Origin: JBFWNZ01 sp050250795
Lineage (GTDB): Bacteria; Pseudomonadota; Alphaproteobacteria; UBA8366
NCBI GenBank assembly: GCA_050250795.1
Contig: JBFWNZ010000059.1
Coordinates: 1 to 14,521 of the forward strand
Length of the DNA: 14,521 bases
Direction of reading: 5' to 3'
Part shown: positions 1-6,748 of the stretch, one piece after another
Layout: each line of letters starts with the position of its first letter
Numbering within the stretch: the stretch's first letter is position 1
Translations under genes and position numbers: made by a program
The notes under the pieces: model-generated
Seen by the model: the letters and a program-made list of their open reading frames with translations, nothing else
Database searches by the model: none
Told to the model about the DNA's origin: nothing

Positions 1-1
1 G

Positions 2-112
2 CAGGGGCCGGCCGATGCGGTGTTCGACAACCCCCGCGACCCCTACACGCGCGCCCTGATGGCCGCCGCCTTCGACCTGGAGACGGCCGAGGCGGGCGCC
101 ACCGCGCATTGA
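2..112 (+). CDS. C-terminal end of a peptide-type ABC transporter ATP-binding protein (partial)
   Basis: Only the last 36 codons and the TGA stop are present; the gene begins left of the window. The residues VFDNPRDPYTRAL match the conserved C-terminal segment (V-F-x-x-P-x-x-P-Y-T-R-A-L) that follows the nucleotide-binding domain in oligopeptide/dipeptide/nickel (Opp/Dpp) importer ATPases. Such proteins hydrolyse ATP on the cytoplasmic face to drive uptake of peptides or similar small solutes. The Walker motifs lie outside the window, so the substrate cannot be judged. The stop is 11 bases before the next start on the same strand, so this gene and the reductase that follows are probably co-transcribed. 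The family assignment rests on this short motif alone. Confidence 0.75.
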   Translation, partial: QGPADAVFDNPRDPYTRALMAAAFDLETAEAGATAH

Positions 113-123
113 GGACCGATGCC

Positions 124-1053
124 ATGTCGCTGATCTTCCATTCCGAGCTGGACCGGCTGGAGCCCTGGCAGGACGCGCTGCGCCGCCATCTGCCCGATCT
201 CGACATCCGGCTCCTGGACGATCCGGGCGACCGCGACGCGGTGGAGTTCGCGCTGGTCTGGAAGCCGCCGGCCGGGGGCTTGCGCGGCTTCCCCAACCTG
301 CGCTGCATCTTCTCGCTGGGGGCGGGGGTGGACCATATCCTGATCGACCCGGACCTGCCGCCCGGCGTGCCGGTCGTGCGGATGATCGACCATTCGCTGA
401 CCCAGGGCATGACCGAATACGTGCTGCTGCATGTGCTGCGCCATCACCGGCTGCAGCCGCAGATGGAGGCCTGCCAGCGCGACGGGCGGTGGGAATTCAT
501 TGTCGCGCCGCTGGCCGAGGAGCGCCGGGTCGGGCTGATGGGGCTGGGCGTGCTGGGCCAGGCGGCGGCGCGGCCGCTGGTCGATCTAGGCTTCCGCGTC
601 GCATCGTGGTCGCGCACGCCGAAATCCGTGCCGGGCGTCGAGAGTTTTCACGGACAGGACGGATTGCGGGCATTTCTGGCACGGACGGAAATCCTGGTTT
701 GCCTGCTGCCCTCGACGCCGGCGACGGCGGGTATCCTCAACGCCGGCCTGTTCGCCGGACTGCCGCGGGGCGCCTCGCTGATCAACGCGGGGAGGGGCAG
801 CCATCAGGTGGAGGAGGACATCCTGGCCGCCCTGGACGGCGGGCAGCTGTCGCATGCGACGCTGGACGTGTTTCGAAAGGAGCCGCTACCGGCGGACCAT
901 CCCTTCTGGATCCACCCTGCCGTCACTGTGACGCCGCACAACGCGGCGCTGACGGGCCCGGAGTCCGGCGCGCGGCAGGTGGCCGAGGGCATTCGCCGCA
1001 TCCGTGCGGGCGGACGGCCCGATCACATCGTCGATCCGTCGGTGGGTTACTGA
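124..1053 (+). CDS. ghrA: Glyoxylate/hydroxypyruvate reductase A (GhrA-type D-2-hydroxyacid dehydrogenase)
   Basis: A 309-residue cytosolic reductase, close to the 312 residues of E. coli GhrA, expected to reduce glyoxylate to glycolate and hydroxypyruvate to glycerate with NADPH. The Rossmann glycine motif GLGVLG is at residues 140-145. It is followed by WSRTPK, whose Ser163-Arg164 after the second strand favours NADP over NAD. The catalytic triad of the D-2-hydroxyacid dehydrogenases is visible as Arg224 (NAGRG), Glu253 (FRKEPLP) and His272 (TPHNAAL). The wording around WSR, VESF, LRAFL and LDVF is GhrA-like. The ATG at 124 is preferred because GAGGA at 111-115 is well spaced before it; a TTG at 109 would overlap the preceding stop. 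It follows an ABC transporter ATPase by 11 bases, and its last 7 bases overlap the convergent MarR gene. Function is inferred by family and the true substrate may be another 2-ketoacid. Confidence 0.88.
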   Translation: MSLIFHSELDRLEPWQDALRRHLPDLDIRLLDDPGDRDAVEFALVWKPPAGGLRGFPNLRCIFSLGAGVDHILIDPDLPPGVPVVRMIDHSLTQGMTEYVLLHVLRHHRLQPQMEACQRDGRWEFIVAPLAEERRVGLMGLGVLGQAAARPLVDLGFRVASWSRTPKSVPGVESFHGQDGLRAFLARTEILVCLLPSTPATAGILNAGLFAGLPRGASLINAGRGSHQVEEDILAALDGGQLSHATLDVFRKEPLPADHPFWIHPAVTVTPHNAALTGPESGARQVAEGIRRIRAGGRPDHIVDPSVGY

Positions 1054-1433
1054 ACGGCCTGCGGCGCCGATGCCGGGTGCGGGTCGGATAATGCCTCCTC
1101 GCTTGCCCGGCAGATCGATTCCCCGAATTCGGTCAGAAACACCGATCCCTTCACCGTCCGCTGTACGAGAACCGACCGGCGGTCGGTCTCGTCGGGCTTG
1201 CGGCGGACAAGGCCGAGATCGCTCAGCCGGTCGATGGCGCGCGTGATGGCAGGCTTGGAAACGCCGAGCAAAGCTGCCAGCCCGCGCACCGTATGCGGCG
1301 GCGGGGTGAGGTAAACGGTCAGCAGGACGGCCATCTGCCGCGCGGACAGGTCGGCGTGTTCGTCGCGCACGCCCTGTACGGTGGCACGGCGCCAGATATC
1401 CAGCGCGACATTGGCGCTAATGTGCGGAAGCAT
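1047..1433 (-). CDS. MarR-family transcriptional regulator
   Basis: A 128-residue protein with the winged helix-turn-helix of MarR regulators, which bind palindromic operators as dimers and often release DNA when a small phenolic or lipophilic ligand binds. The helix-turn-helix spans about residues 48-71 (VRGLAALLGVSKPAITRAI), followed by RRKPDETDRRSVLV, the conserved wing with the D-x-R-R signature. The N-terminal dimerisation helices are somewhat short, as the family is usually 140-150 residues, but the ATG at 1433 has GGAGG four bases upstream. The gene ends inside the ghrA coding region with a 7-base tail-to-tail overlap. A candidate operator palindrome lies about 20 bases upstream of the start, suggesting autoregulation. 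The ligand and targets cannot be read from the sequence. Confidence 0.88.
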   Translation of the reverse strand: MLPHISANVALDIWRRATVQGVRDEHADLSARQMAVLLTVYLTPPPHTVRGLAALLGVSKPAITRAIDRLSDLGLVRRKPDETDRRSVLVQRTVKGSVFLTEFGESICRASEEALSDPHPASAPQAVQ

Positions 1434-1453
1434 CGGACCTCCGTCGTTACGGC

Positions 1454-1464
1454 AACGAATCGTT
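1454..1464. promoter_or_regulatory. Candidate MarR operator (11-base palindrome)
   Basis: AACGAATCGTT is a perfect inverted repeat of 5-base arms around one central base, 20 bases upstream of the marR start codon, where an autoregulatory site would overlap the promoter or leader. CGTTA-like elements recur on either side (near 1445 and 1461). MarR proteins commonly bind palindromes of 16-20 bases, so this may be only the core. Assignment is by position and symmetry only. Confidence 0.3.
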
Positions 1465-1526
1465 ATTACCGTTCCCCGCCATTCCGGACAAGGAAGGCGA
1501 AGCAGTTCCGCCGTGCGCCACGTGCC

Positions 1527-1558
1527 GATCGGGGCCGGCGTGCGCCGGACCGCCGATC
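1527..1558 (-). terminator. Strong GC-rich stem-loop downstream of the eipB-aminopeptidase operon
   Basis: GATCGG at 1527-1532 pairs with CCGATC at 1553-1558. Inside, CCGGCG (1535-1540) pairs with CGCCGG (1543-1548), joined by a short GG/CC step with small bulges. The hairpin lies 47 bases past the aminopeptidase stop and before the marR promoter region. No U tract follows on either strand, so it is either a U-less terminator, an RNA-stabilising 3' end, or a DNA palindrome with another role. Confidence 0.4.
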
Positions 1559-1604
1559 AAGACGTTCCTGCGCCCAGATAGAACGCTTCAACGCGGCTGC
1601 GGTT

Positions 1605-3032
1605 TCATCCGAAACGTTCGGAAAGCAGATCGAATGCACCGCGGATCACATAGGCCTCGCCGCCCTCCGGGCGCCCGGGCTTGTCCGAGGCGTTCCAGCC
1701 ATAAAGATCGAAATGCGCCCAGGGCACGCCGTCCTGCACGAACTCTTGCAGGAACAGGGCGGCCGTAATGGCGCCGCCGAAACGGCCGCTGCCCGCATTG
1801 TCGATGTCGGCCACCTTGCTGTCGAGATAGCGGCGATAGGGGCGCCAGAGCGGCAGCCGCCAGACCGGATCGCCCGCCGCCTCGCCCGCCGCCAGCAGGG
1901 CCGCTGCCAGCGTCTCGTCGTTGCAGAACATCGCCGGCAGATCCGGTCCCAGCGCCACGCGCGCCGCGCCGGTTAGCGTGGCGAAATCCAGCACCAAGTC
2001 GGGCATGTCCTCCATCGCGCGGGTCAGCGCGTCGGCCAGGATCAGCCGGCCCTCGGCATCGGTGTTGCCGATCTCCACCGTCCGCCCGTGGCGGGTGGCC
2101 AGCACGTCGCCCGGCCGGAATGCATTGCCGGACACGGCATTCTCGACGGCGGGGATAAGCACCGTCAAACGGACACGCAGCCCGGCCGCCATGATCATAT
2201 GCGCAAGGCCGAGGGCGTGGGCGCCGCCGCCCATGTCCTTTTTCATCATGCGCATGCCGCTGGACGGTTTGATGTCCAGCCCGCCGGTGTCGAAGCAGAC
2301 GCCCTTTCCGACCAGCGTCACCTTGGGGTCGCGGGCGCGGCCCCAGACCATCTCGATCATGCGCGGCGGGCGGGACGCGGCACGGCCGACCGCATGGACC
2401 ATCGGATAATTGGCTGTGAGCAGGTCTTCGCCGGTCGTGACCGTCAGCTTGGCCTTATGAAGTTTCGCCACGCGCCGTGCGGCCTCGGCCAGCTCCGCCG
2501 GCCCCATGTCGCCGGCGGCGGTGTTGATGAGGTCGCGGACCAGCGCGATGGCACTGTAGCTGCGCTCCACCGCGGCGCGATCCGCGGCCGCGGGCCATTC
2601 CAGCCGGGCGTCCGGTTCCTTGACCTTGCGATAGCGCGTGAAGCGATAGCCGCCGAGCGCCCAGCCGAGCGCCGCAGTCGTGGCGGCGGCCGGTTCCAGC
2701 GCCGGTTCGACGCAGTAGCGGCCGGCCGGCAGCCGTGCCGCCGCCGCGGCCCAGGCGCCCTGATCCTTCGCATCCTCGACACCAAGCAATGCGCCGGCGA
2801 GCGGAGACTTGCGCTTGCCCTTCGGAGCCGCGCCGCCGAGCCCGGCCGGCAGCAGCAGCAGCGACCCGGATTTCGCATCGAAACCCGCAGCGTCGGCCCA
2901 GGCGGCGAGGGCCGGGTCCGCGGCCTCCCGCCAGGCGGCGAAGCCGTCGCGATCGACCGGCGCAACCGGGACCGCGCCGGGGGCGGCGTCAACGAGGTTG
3001 GCCGGGGCGGGGATGTCTTGCTTGCTCGCCAT
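1605..3032 (-). CDS. M17 (leucyl aminopeptidase) family metallopeptidase
   Basis: A 475-residue cytosolic aminopeptidase of family M17, expected to remove N-terminal residues from peptides with two divalent metal ions, usually as a hexamer. The catalytic C-terminal domain (about residues 160-475) carries the full set of family residues: Lys243 (VGKG), Asp248 (FDTGG), Lys255 (IKP), Asp266 (KKDMGGG), and Asp325, Glu327 and Arg329 in the signature NTDAEGRL (323-330). The N-terminal regulatory domain (1-150) is Ala-rich and poorly conserved, as is usual for the alphaproteobacterial branch. The ATG at 3032 follows AGGTCCTC. The eipB stop is only 7 bases upstream, so the two are co-transcribed. No signal peptide is seen, so the pairing with a periplasmic protein reflects shared regulation rather than a shared compartment. 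Exact specificity is not determinable. Confidence 0.93.
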   Translation of the reverse strand: MASKQDIPAPANLVDAAPGAVPVAPVDRDGFAAWREAADPALAAWADAAGFDAKSGSLLLLPAGLGGAAPKGKRKSPLAGALLGVEDAKDQGAWAAAAARLPAGRYCVEPALEPAAATTAALGWALGGYRFTRYRKVKEPDARLEWPAAADRAAVERSYSAIALVRDLINTAAGDMGPAELAEAARRVAKLHKAKLTVTTGEDLLTANYPMVHAVGRAASRPPRMIEMVWGRARDPKVTLVGKGVCFDTGGLDIKPSSGMRMMKKDMGGGAHALGLAHMIMAAGLRVRLTVLIPAVENAVSGNAFRPGDVLATRHGRTVEIGNTDAEGRLILADALTRAMEDMPDLVLDFATLTGAARVALGPDLPAMFCNDETLAAALLAAGEAAGDPVWRLPLWRPYRRYLDSKVADIDNAGSGRFGGAITAALFLQEFVQDGVPWAHFDLYGWNASDKPGRPEGGEAYVIRGAFDLLSERFG

Positions 3033-3039
3033 GAGGACC

Positions 3040-3843
3040 TCAGCAGGGTTTGGCCGGCAGGGCCTTGATCTCGATCAACTCGCCTTCGACGGTCATGGTG
3101 TCGATGTCGAGTTGCAGGCGCTGGATGATGCCGTTCGCGTGCATCTCGCTCGTCTGGACGCCGATCGGTTCGATGGAGTCCGCGTCGAGCCCGAAGAAGG
3201 ATGTGGAAATCCGCCAGAGCGGGGTGTTGAGAAGGCTGACATCCCCCTTCGGCGGGTTCGACAAAGGCCGCGGCTTGCCGCCGACAACCTCGCTGATGCG
3301 TACGGGCCCGTCGGCGTTCTGGCCGTCGAACTGCACGTAGCTGCGCAGTTTCTGCCCTTTCGAGAAGGCCGCGAGCGTGGCCTCGGTCGCCGCGACCGGA
3401 AGCACCGTGCCCTTGGGCAGGGTCAACTCGACCCGGTCCGGAAGGGTGTAGAGCGCACGCCCCGCCCCGTTGCCGTCGCCGACCGTGGCCGTGCCGCGGG
3501 TAACATTCGAGGGCTGGCCGTTGAGCGAGGTCTGATGCTCGAAGGTCAGCGTCCGGCCATCCGAGGATTCGGTCAGTCCGCTCAGCGATTCGATCCGCAT
3601 GCCGTGCTGCGCGTCGAGGGCGACGCCGAATACCATGCGGCTGAGAACCGTCCAGCCGGTGCAGGCTTGTTCGATCCGGAACACCATCTCTCCGCCGGCG
3701 CTGGCAACGGCCTCGGCTCCGCCCATGCTGACCAGCGAGAGGGCGAAGCGTGCCTCGTGCGGCACCAGATTGGCGGCGCCGGCGGGCGTGCCGGTCAGTG
3801 CCGCCAGCAGCGCCAGCGCCCGCAGCATATGTCGATGGGTCAT
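3040..3843 (-). CDS. eipB: EipB (DUF1849) periplasmic cell-envelope integrity protein
   Basis: A 267-residue exported protein matching EipB, a periplasmic spiral-shaped beta-barrel needed for envelope integrity in Brucella and widespread in Alphaproteobacteria. A signal peptide occupies about residues 1-23 (MLRALALLAAL, then a T-P-A-G-A cleavage region), followed by LVPHEARFALSL, the typical mature start. Further family signatures are Cys61 in ACTGW and SSDGRTLTFEH. The protein ends in Pro-Cys. Brucella EipB has a disulfide between a Cys near residue 69 and one near its C-terminus, and the pair here (Cys61 and Cys267, the last residue) has the same arrangement. The ATG at 3843 is chosen over one 13 codons upstream because it has GGAAAGG before it and puts the signal peptide at the N-terminus. 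It precedes the M17 aminopeptidase by 7 bases. Confidence 0.85.
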   Translation of the reverse strand: MTHRHMLRALALLAALTGTPAGAANLVPHEARFALSLVSMGGAEAVASAGGEMVFRIEQACTGWTVLSRMVFGVALDAQHGMRIESLSGLTESSDGRTLTFEHQTSLNGQPSNVTRGTATVGDGNGAGRALYTLPDRVELTLPKGTVLPVAATEATLAAFSKGQKLRSYVQFDGQNADGPVRISEVVGGKPRPLSNPPKGDVSLLNTPLWRISTSFFGLDADSIEPIGVQTSEMHANGIIQRLQLDIDTMTVEGELIEIKALPAKPC

Positions 3844-3890
3844 CGATAAGCCTTTCCGATTGCGGTTGCAGAAGCTTAGCACGCCCCGAA

Positions 3891-3908
3891 CGGCCGCCCC
3901 ACCGGCCG
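3891..3908 (-). terminator. GC hairpin just after the thiazole operon
   Basis: CGGCCG at 3891-3896 and 3903-3908 can form a 6-bp stem with a CCCCAC loop, 11 bases beyond the stop of the last thi gene. The five A residues adjoining it on the plus strand become a T run before, not after, the hairpin for minus-strand transcripts. It is therefore not a canonical intrinsic terminator and may be only a partial barrier, allowing read-through into eipB. Confidence 0.3.
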
Positions 3909-3918
3909 AAAAATGCAG

Positions 3919-4551
3919 TCACGCATTGCGCCAAGCCTCGATCAGGCTGCGCATGCTGCGTCCCGGCTGTGCGCTGCGCATGACCGTTCCCATGACGGCG
4001 AATCCGGCGGCGCCGGCATGCCGGCATGCGGCCGCGGAGCCGGAGTCGATCCCGCCGAGCGCCAGCAGCGGCAAGGCGACCCGACGCGCGACTGCGGCGA
4101 AGCCCGGCAGACCCAGCGCCGGGCCATAGCCGGGCTTGCTGTCGGTCAGGAACACCGGGCTGAGCGTTGCGTAATCCGCCCCCAGCCGCCGCGCAGCCTC
4201 AGCCTCGTCCAGGCTATGGGCGGACACGCCGATGAGCGCGTCCGCCCCTAATGTCTTGCGGGCCTCGCCGACCGAGGCTCCCTGCGGCAGATGGGCGTTT
4301 CCGGCGATGGCGGCGGCTTCCGCCGCGCCGTTGACCAGCAGGGTCGCGCCTTTCGACCGGCACAGGCCGGACAGGCGACGGGCCAGGCCGGCCTGATCGC
4401 CGGGCGCCATATCCTTCTCGCGCAGCATGACCCAGCGGCAGCCGGCTTCCAACGCCTCTCCCACGATCTCCTCGACCGGCTGCCGGGCCTGGCGTCGATC
4501 GGTGATGAGAAGGAGCGGCGGATCGGGAAGCCGCGACCGGTCAGCTGCCAA
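3919..4551 (-). CDS. ThiE/TenI-superfamily protein, probably a TenI-like thiazole tautomerase
   Basis: A 210-residue TIM barrel of the thiamine phosphate synthase (ThiE)/TenI superfamily. Visible family elements are LLLITDRR at the first strand, LREKDM (43-48), IGVSAHSLDEA (107-117) and LSPVFLTDSKPG (130-141), then ALGGI and GFAVMGTVM for phosphate binding. ThiE needs an N-D-R and a G-x-H-L-G-Q-x-D motif for pyrimidine pyrophosphate and Mg. Here the corresponding segments are VNGAAEA (73-79) and AHLPQGAS (86-93), without the Asp residues, while Bacillus TenI has N-G and Q-L-P-S-G at the same places. This points to the thiazole tautomerase that acts after ThiG. The start is a TTG at 4551 with GGAGAG upstream, 11 bases inside thiG, so translation is coupled; no ATG or GTG alternative exists near the N-terminus. 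Automated annotation would probably call it thiE. Confidence 0.82.
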   Translation of the reverse strand: MAADRSRLPDPPLLLITDRRQARQPVEEIVGEALEAGCRWVMLREKDMAPGDQAGLARRLSGLCRSKGATLLVNGAAEAAAIAGNAHLPQGASVGEARKTLGADALIGVSAHSLDEAEAARRLGADYATLSPVFLTDSKPGYGPALGLPGFAAVARRVALPLLALGGIDSGSAAACRHAGAAGFAVMGTVMRSAQPGRSMRSLIEAWRNA

Positions 4552-5335
4552 GGATGCCGCTCTCCGGGCTCGACGCTTCCGCGAATCGCTTGCGCGGGAT
4601 GCGGCCGGCGCGGTGGGCCAGACGCCCCGCCGTCACCGCATGGCGCATCGCGGCGGCCATCGCGACCGGGTCGTGCGCCTTGGCCACGGCGGACGCGATC
4701 AACACGCCGTCGCAGCCCATCTCCAGTGCCAGGGTCGCATCGGAGGCGGTGCCGATGCCGGCATCGACGATGACCGGCACCTCGGCCTGACGGCGGATGA
4801 TCTCGATATTGTAGGGGTTGAGGATGCCCATGCCCGAGCCGATGGGCGAGCCCAGCGGCATCACGGCGGCGCAGCCGAGATCGGCCAGCTTGCGGCAGGT
4901 GATGGGATCGTCGGTGCAATAGGGCAGGACGATGAAGCCGTCGCGGACAAGCTCGTCGGCGGCCGTCAAAAGATGCTCGACATCCGGATACAGCGTGTCG
5001 CGGTCGCCGATCACCTCCAGCTTGATCCAGTCCGTGCCCAGCGCTTCGCGGGCGAGCTGCGCGGTCAGCACGGCGTCGCGCGCGGTGTAGCAGCCGGCCG
5101 TGTTGGGCAGGACGTGATAGTCGCCGCCCAGCAGGTCGAGAACCGTCTCGCCCCCGCCCTCCAGGCTGACCCGGCGGATCGCCACGGTGACGATCTCGGC
5201 GCCGCTGGCGCGCACCGCATCCAGCATGACTTGCTGGTTGGGATATGTGGCGCTGCCGATCAGCAGGCGCGACCGGAAGGTCCGCCCGGCGATGACGAAG
5301 GGATCGGCGGCTGTGTCGCCGGCACTATCGGTCAC
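4541..5335 (-). CDS. thiG: Thiazole synthase ThiG
   Basis: A 264-residue TIM-barrel enzyme that condenses 1-deoxyxylulose 5-phosphate, iminoglycine and the ThiS thiocarboxylate to the thiamine thiazole phosphate. Lys105 in GTDWIKLEVIGD is the expected Schiff-base residue. Other ThiG blocks are RLLIGSATYPN (23-33), VAIRRV, VLPNTAGCYTARDA, YCTDDP, and the phosphate-binding MPLGSPIGSG and VDAGIGTASDA. The start is a GTG at 5335 with GAGGAG about 10 bases upstream, and the thiS stop is 12 bases before it. The gene overlaps the downstream ThiE/TenI-like gene by 11 bases. It is controlled as part of the thiO-led operon by the upstream TPP riboswitch. Length and residues are normal for the family. 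Confidence 0.96.
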   Translation of the reverse strand: MTDSAGDTAADPFVIAGRTFRSRLLIGSATYPNQQVMLDAVRASGAEIVTVAIRRVSLEGGGETVLDLLGGDYHVLPNTAGCYTARDAVLTAQLAREALGTDWIKLEVIGDRDTLYPDVEHLLTAADELVRDGFIVLPYCTDDPITCRKLADLGCAAVMPLGSPIGSGMGILNPYNIEIIRRQAEVPVIVDAGIGTASDATLALEMGCDGVLIASAVAKAHDPVAMAAAMRHAVTAGRLAHRAGRIPRKRFAEASSPESGILGS

Positions 5336-5347
5336 GTCGCATTCTCC

Positions 5348-5569
5348 TCATCCGCCCGGCGCCGGGCGCACGATCTCGATGTCGTCGCCGGGCGCAACGG
5401 CAGCGGACGGCCATTGCCGCCGCGGCAACACGGTGCCGTTGACGGCGACGGCGACGAAGCGCGCGTCCGGATCGATCCGCTCGGCGACCAGAAGGTCGCG
5501 GATCGTCGCCCCGGCATGCAGGGCGGCCAGCGGCTTGGTCTCGCCGTTGACGCGGATCGTCTCGCTCAT
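5348..5569 (-). CDS. thiS: Sulfur carrier protein ThiS
   Basis: A 73-residue ubiquitin-like sulfur carrier ending in the required Gly-Gly, which is adenylated by ThiF, converted to a thiocarboxylate and used by ThiG. The fold is recognisable: MSETIRVNGE as the first strand, TIRDLL as the helix start, FVAVAVNGTVLPRRQW as the central strands, then PGDDIEIVRPAPGG. The start is the ATG at 5569, which overlaps the thiO stop by four bases (ATGA), typical of translational coupling. The reading frame remains open far upstream of this ATG, antisense-free but within thiO, so an automated longest-frame call would wrongly extend it by 135 codons. No ThiF-like adenylyltransferase gene is in the window, so its partner must be encoded elsewhere. 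Confidence 0.95.
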   Translation of the reverse strand: MSETIRVNGETKPLAALHAGATIRDLLVAERIDPDARFVAVAVNGTVLPRRQWPSAAVAPGDDIEIVRPAPGG

Positions 5570-6744
5570 GCGGCTCCTCCGGCAGCGGTTGCGGCGGGTG
5601 CCCCGAACCGCTCCGGGCCGAAAGGCCGGATCGCGTCGGGGATCGTTGCCGTCAATATATAGTGACTGACGGCGTCGGCCGTCACCGGGGTCAGCAGAAT
5701 TCCGTTGCGGTGGTGGCCGGTGGCGACCACGAGCCCGTCCACCGGGCCGGGGCCCAGGATCGGCGCATCGTCGCGGCTGGTCGGACGGTGGCCGACCCAG
5801 GTCTCGACGATCCGCAACTCGTCGATGCCTGGAAGGGCCTCCCACGCCTCGCGCAGAAGATGCAGCATGCCGCCCGCCGTCAGGGCATCCTCGAACCCCT
5901 TCTCCTCCACCGTCGCGCCGAGGATCAGGCGGCCGTCGCCGCGCGGCACGAGATAGATCCCTTCCGGGGCCCACAGCACATGGTCGAGCAGCGGTGCCCG
6001 TGGGTCCATGGCCAGCGCAAGCAACTGGCCCTTCAACGGGCGGACGGGGGGCCGGGCGAAGTCCGGCAGGCCGGGAATGCCGCGCGACCAGGCACCGGCC
6101 GCCAACACCACAATATCGGCCCGCACCAGCGCGTCGCCGACGCGAAGGCCGGCAACCCGCCCGGCGGCCATCTCGATCGCATCGACCGGCGTATTCTCAT
6201 GCAGGCGCCCGCCCGCACCGACGAAGGCCGTTGCAAGCGCGGGGCCCAGGGCGCGGTTTTCGACCTGATGGTCGCCGGGACTGAATACGGCCGCGGTGAC
6301 GTTCGGCGACAGGAAGGGTTCCAATCGCCGGGCGCGGCCGCCCGTCAGCCATTGCGTGTCGAGGCCCAGGCGCTGCTGCAGCTCGAACTGGAAGCGCAAT
6401 TGCTCGGCATCGTCGCGATCCAATGCGACGGTCAGCGTACCTTCGTCGCGGTAACCCAGAGGCCGGCCGGCCGCGGCCTCCAGTTCGCGCGCGAACTCCG
6501 GCCAGCGGCGCTGGCTGTCGAGGTTGAGGGCCAGCAGCGCCGCCTCGCCGGGCTCGGCCTCCGCCTGGGCGGCGAGCATGCCGGCCGCCGCCCAGCTTGC
6601 GCCCATGCCGGCCCGGCCGCGGTCGAAGGCATCGACGGTGCAACCGGCCTGGGCCAGCCGCCAGCCGATGCCGAGACCGCAGACCCCGGCGCCGATAATG
6701 GCGACCTTGGGCAGGCTGCGGCGATTGGATGGGCGGTTCTGCAT
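5566..6744 (-). CDS. thiO: Glycine oxidase ThiO
   Basis: A 392-residue FAD-dependent oxidase of the DAO family that oxidises glycine to iminoglycine, releasing hydrogen peroxide, and supplies the C2-N unit of the thiazole in aerobic bacteria. The dinucleotide-binding motif is IIGAGVCGLG (16-25), with the acidic end of the second strand in DAFDRG. Further ThiO blocks are GASWAAAGMLA, a central LAAGAW, WVGHRPTSRD near the substrate site, and the C-terminal ATGHHRNGILLTP that closes the FAD site. The ATG at 6744 has GGGAG seven bases upstream. That Shine-Dalgarno sequence is the 3' end of the TPP aptamer, so thiamine pyrophosphate should repress thiO translation directly. It is the first gene of the operon and overlaps thiS by 4 bases. 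The C-terminus is an Ala-rich tail. Confidence 0.95.
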   Translation of the reverse strand: MQNRPSNRRSLPKVAIIGAGVCGLGIGWRLAQAGCTVDAFDRGRAGMGASWAAAGMLAAQAEAEPGEAALLALNLDSQRRWPEFARELEAAAGRPLGYRDEGTLTVALDRDDAEQLRFQFELQQRLGLDTQWLTGGRARRLEPFLSPNVTAAVFSPGDHQVENRALGPALATAFVGAGGRLHENTPVDAIEMAAGRVAGLRVGDALVRADIVVLAAGAWSRGIPGLPDFARPPVRPLKGQLLALAMDPRAPLLDHVLWAPEGIYLVPRGDGRLILGATVEEKGFEDALTAGGMLHLLREAWEALPGIDELRIVETWVGHRPTSRDDAPILGPGPVDGLVVATGHHRNGILLTPVTADAVSHYILTATIPDAIRPFGPERFGAPAATAAGGAA

Positions 6745-6748
6745 TCCG

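Noticed and set aside
2444..4027. Minus-strand open frame of 527 codons across the aminopeptidase, eipB and the end of the thi operon
   Set aside because: It lies out of frame with three well-supported genes on the same strand, is very rich in Arg and Pro, and matches no family.
4427..5662. Plus-strand open frame of 411 codons opposite thiG and thiS
   Set aside because: It is a shadow of strongly conserved thiamine genes, with no recognisable motif and no ribosome binding site.
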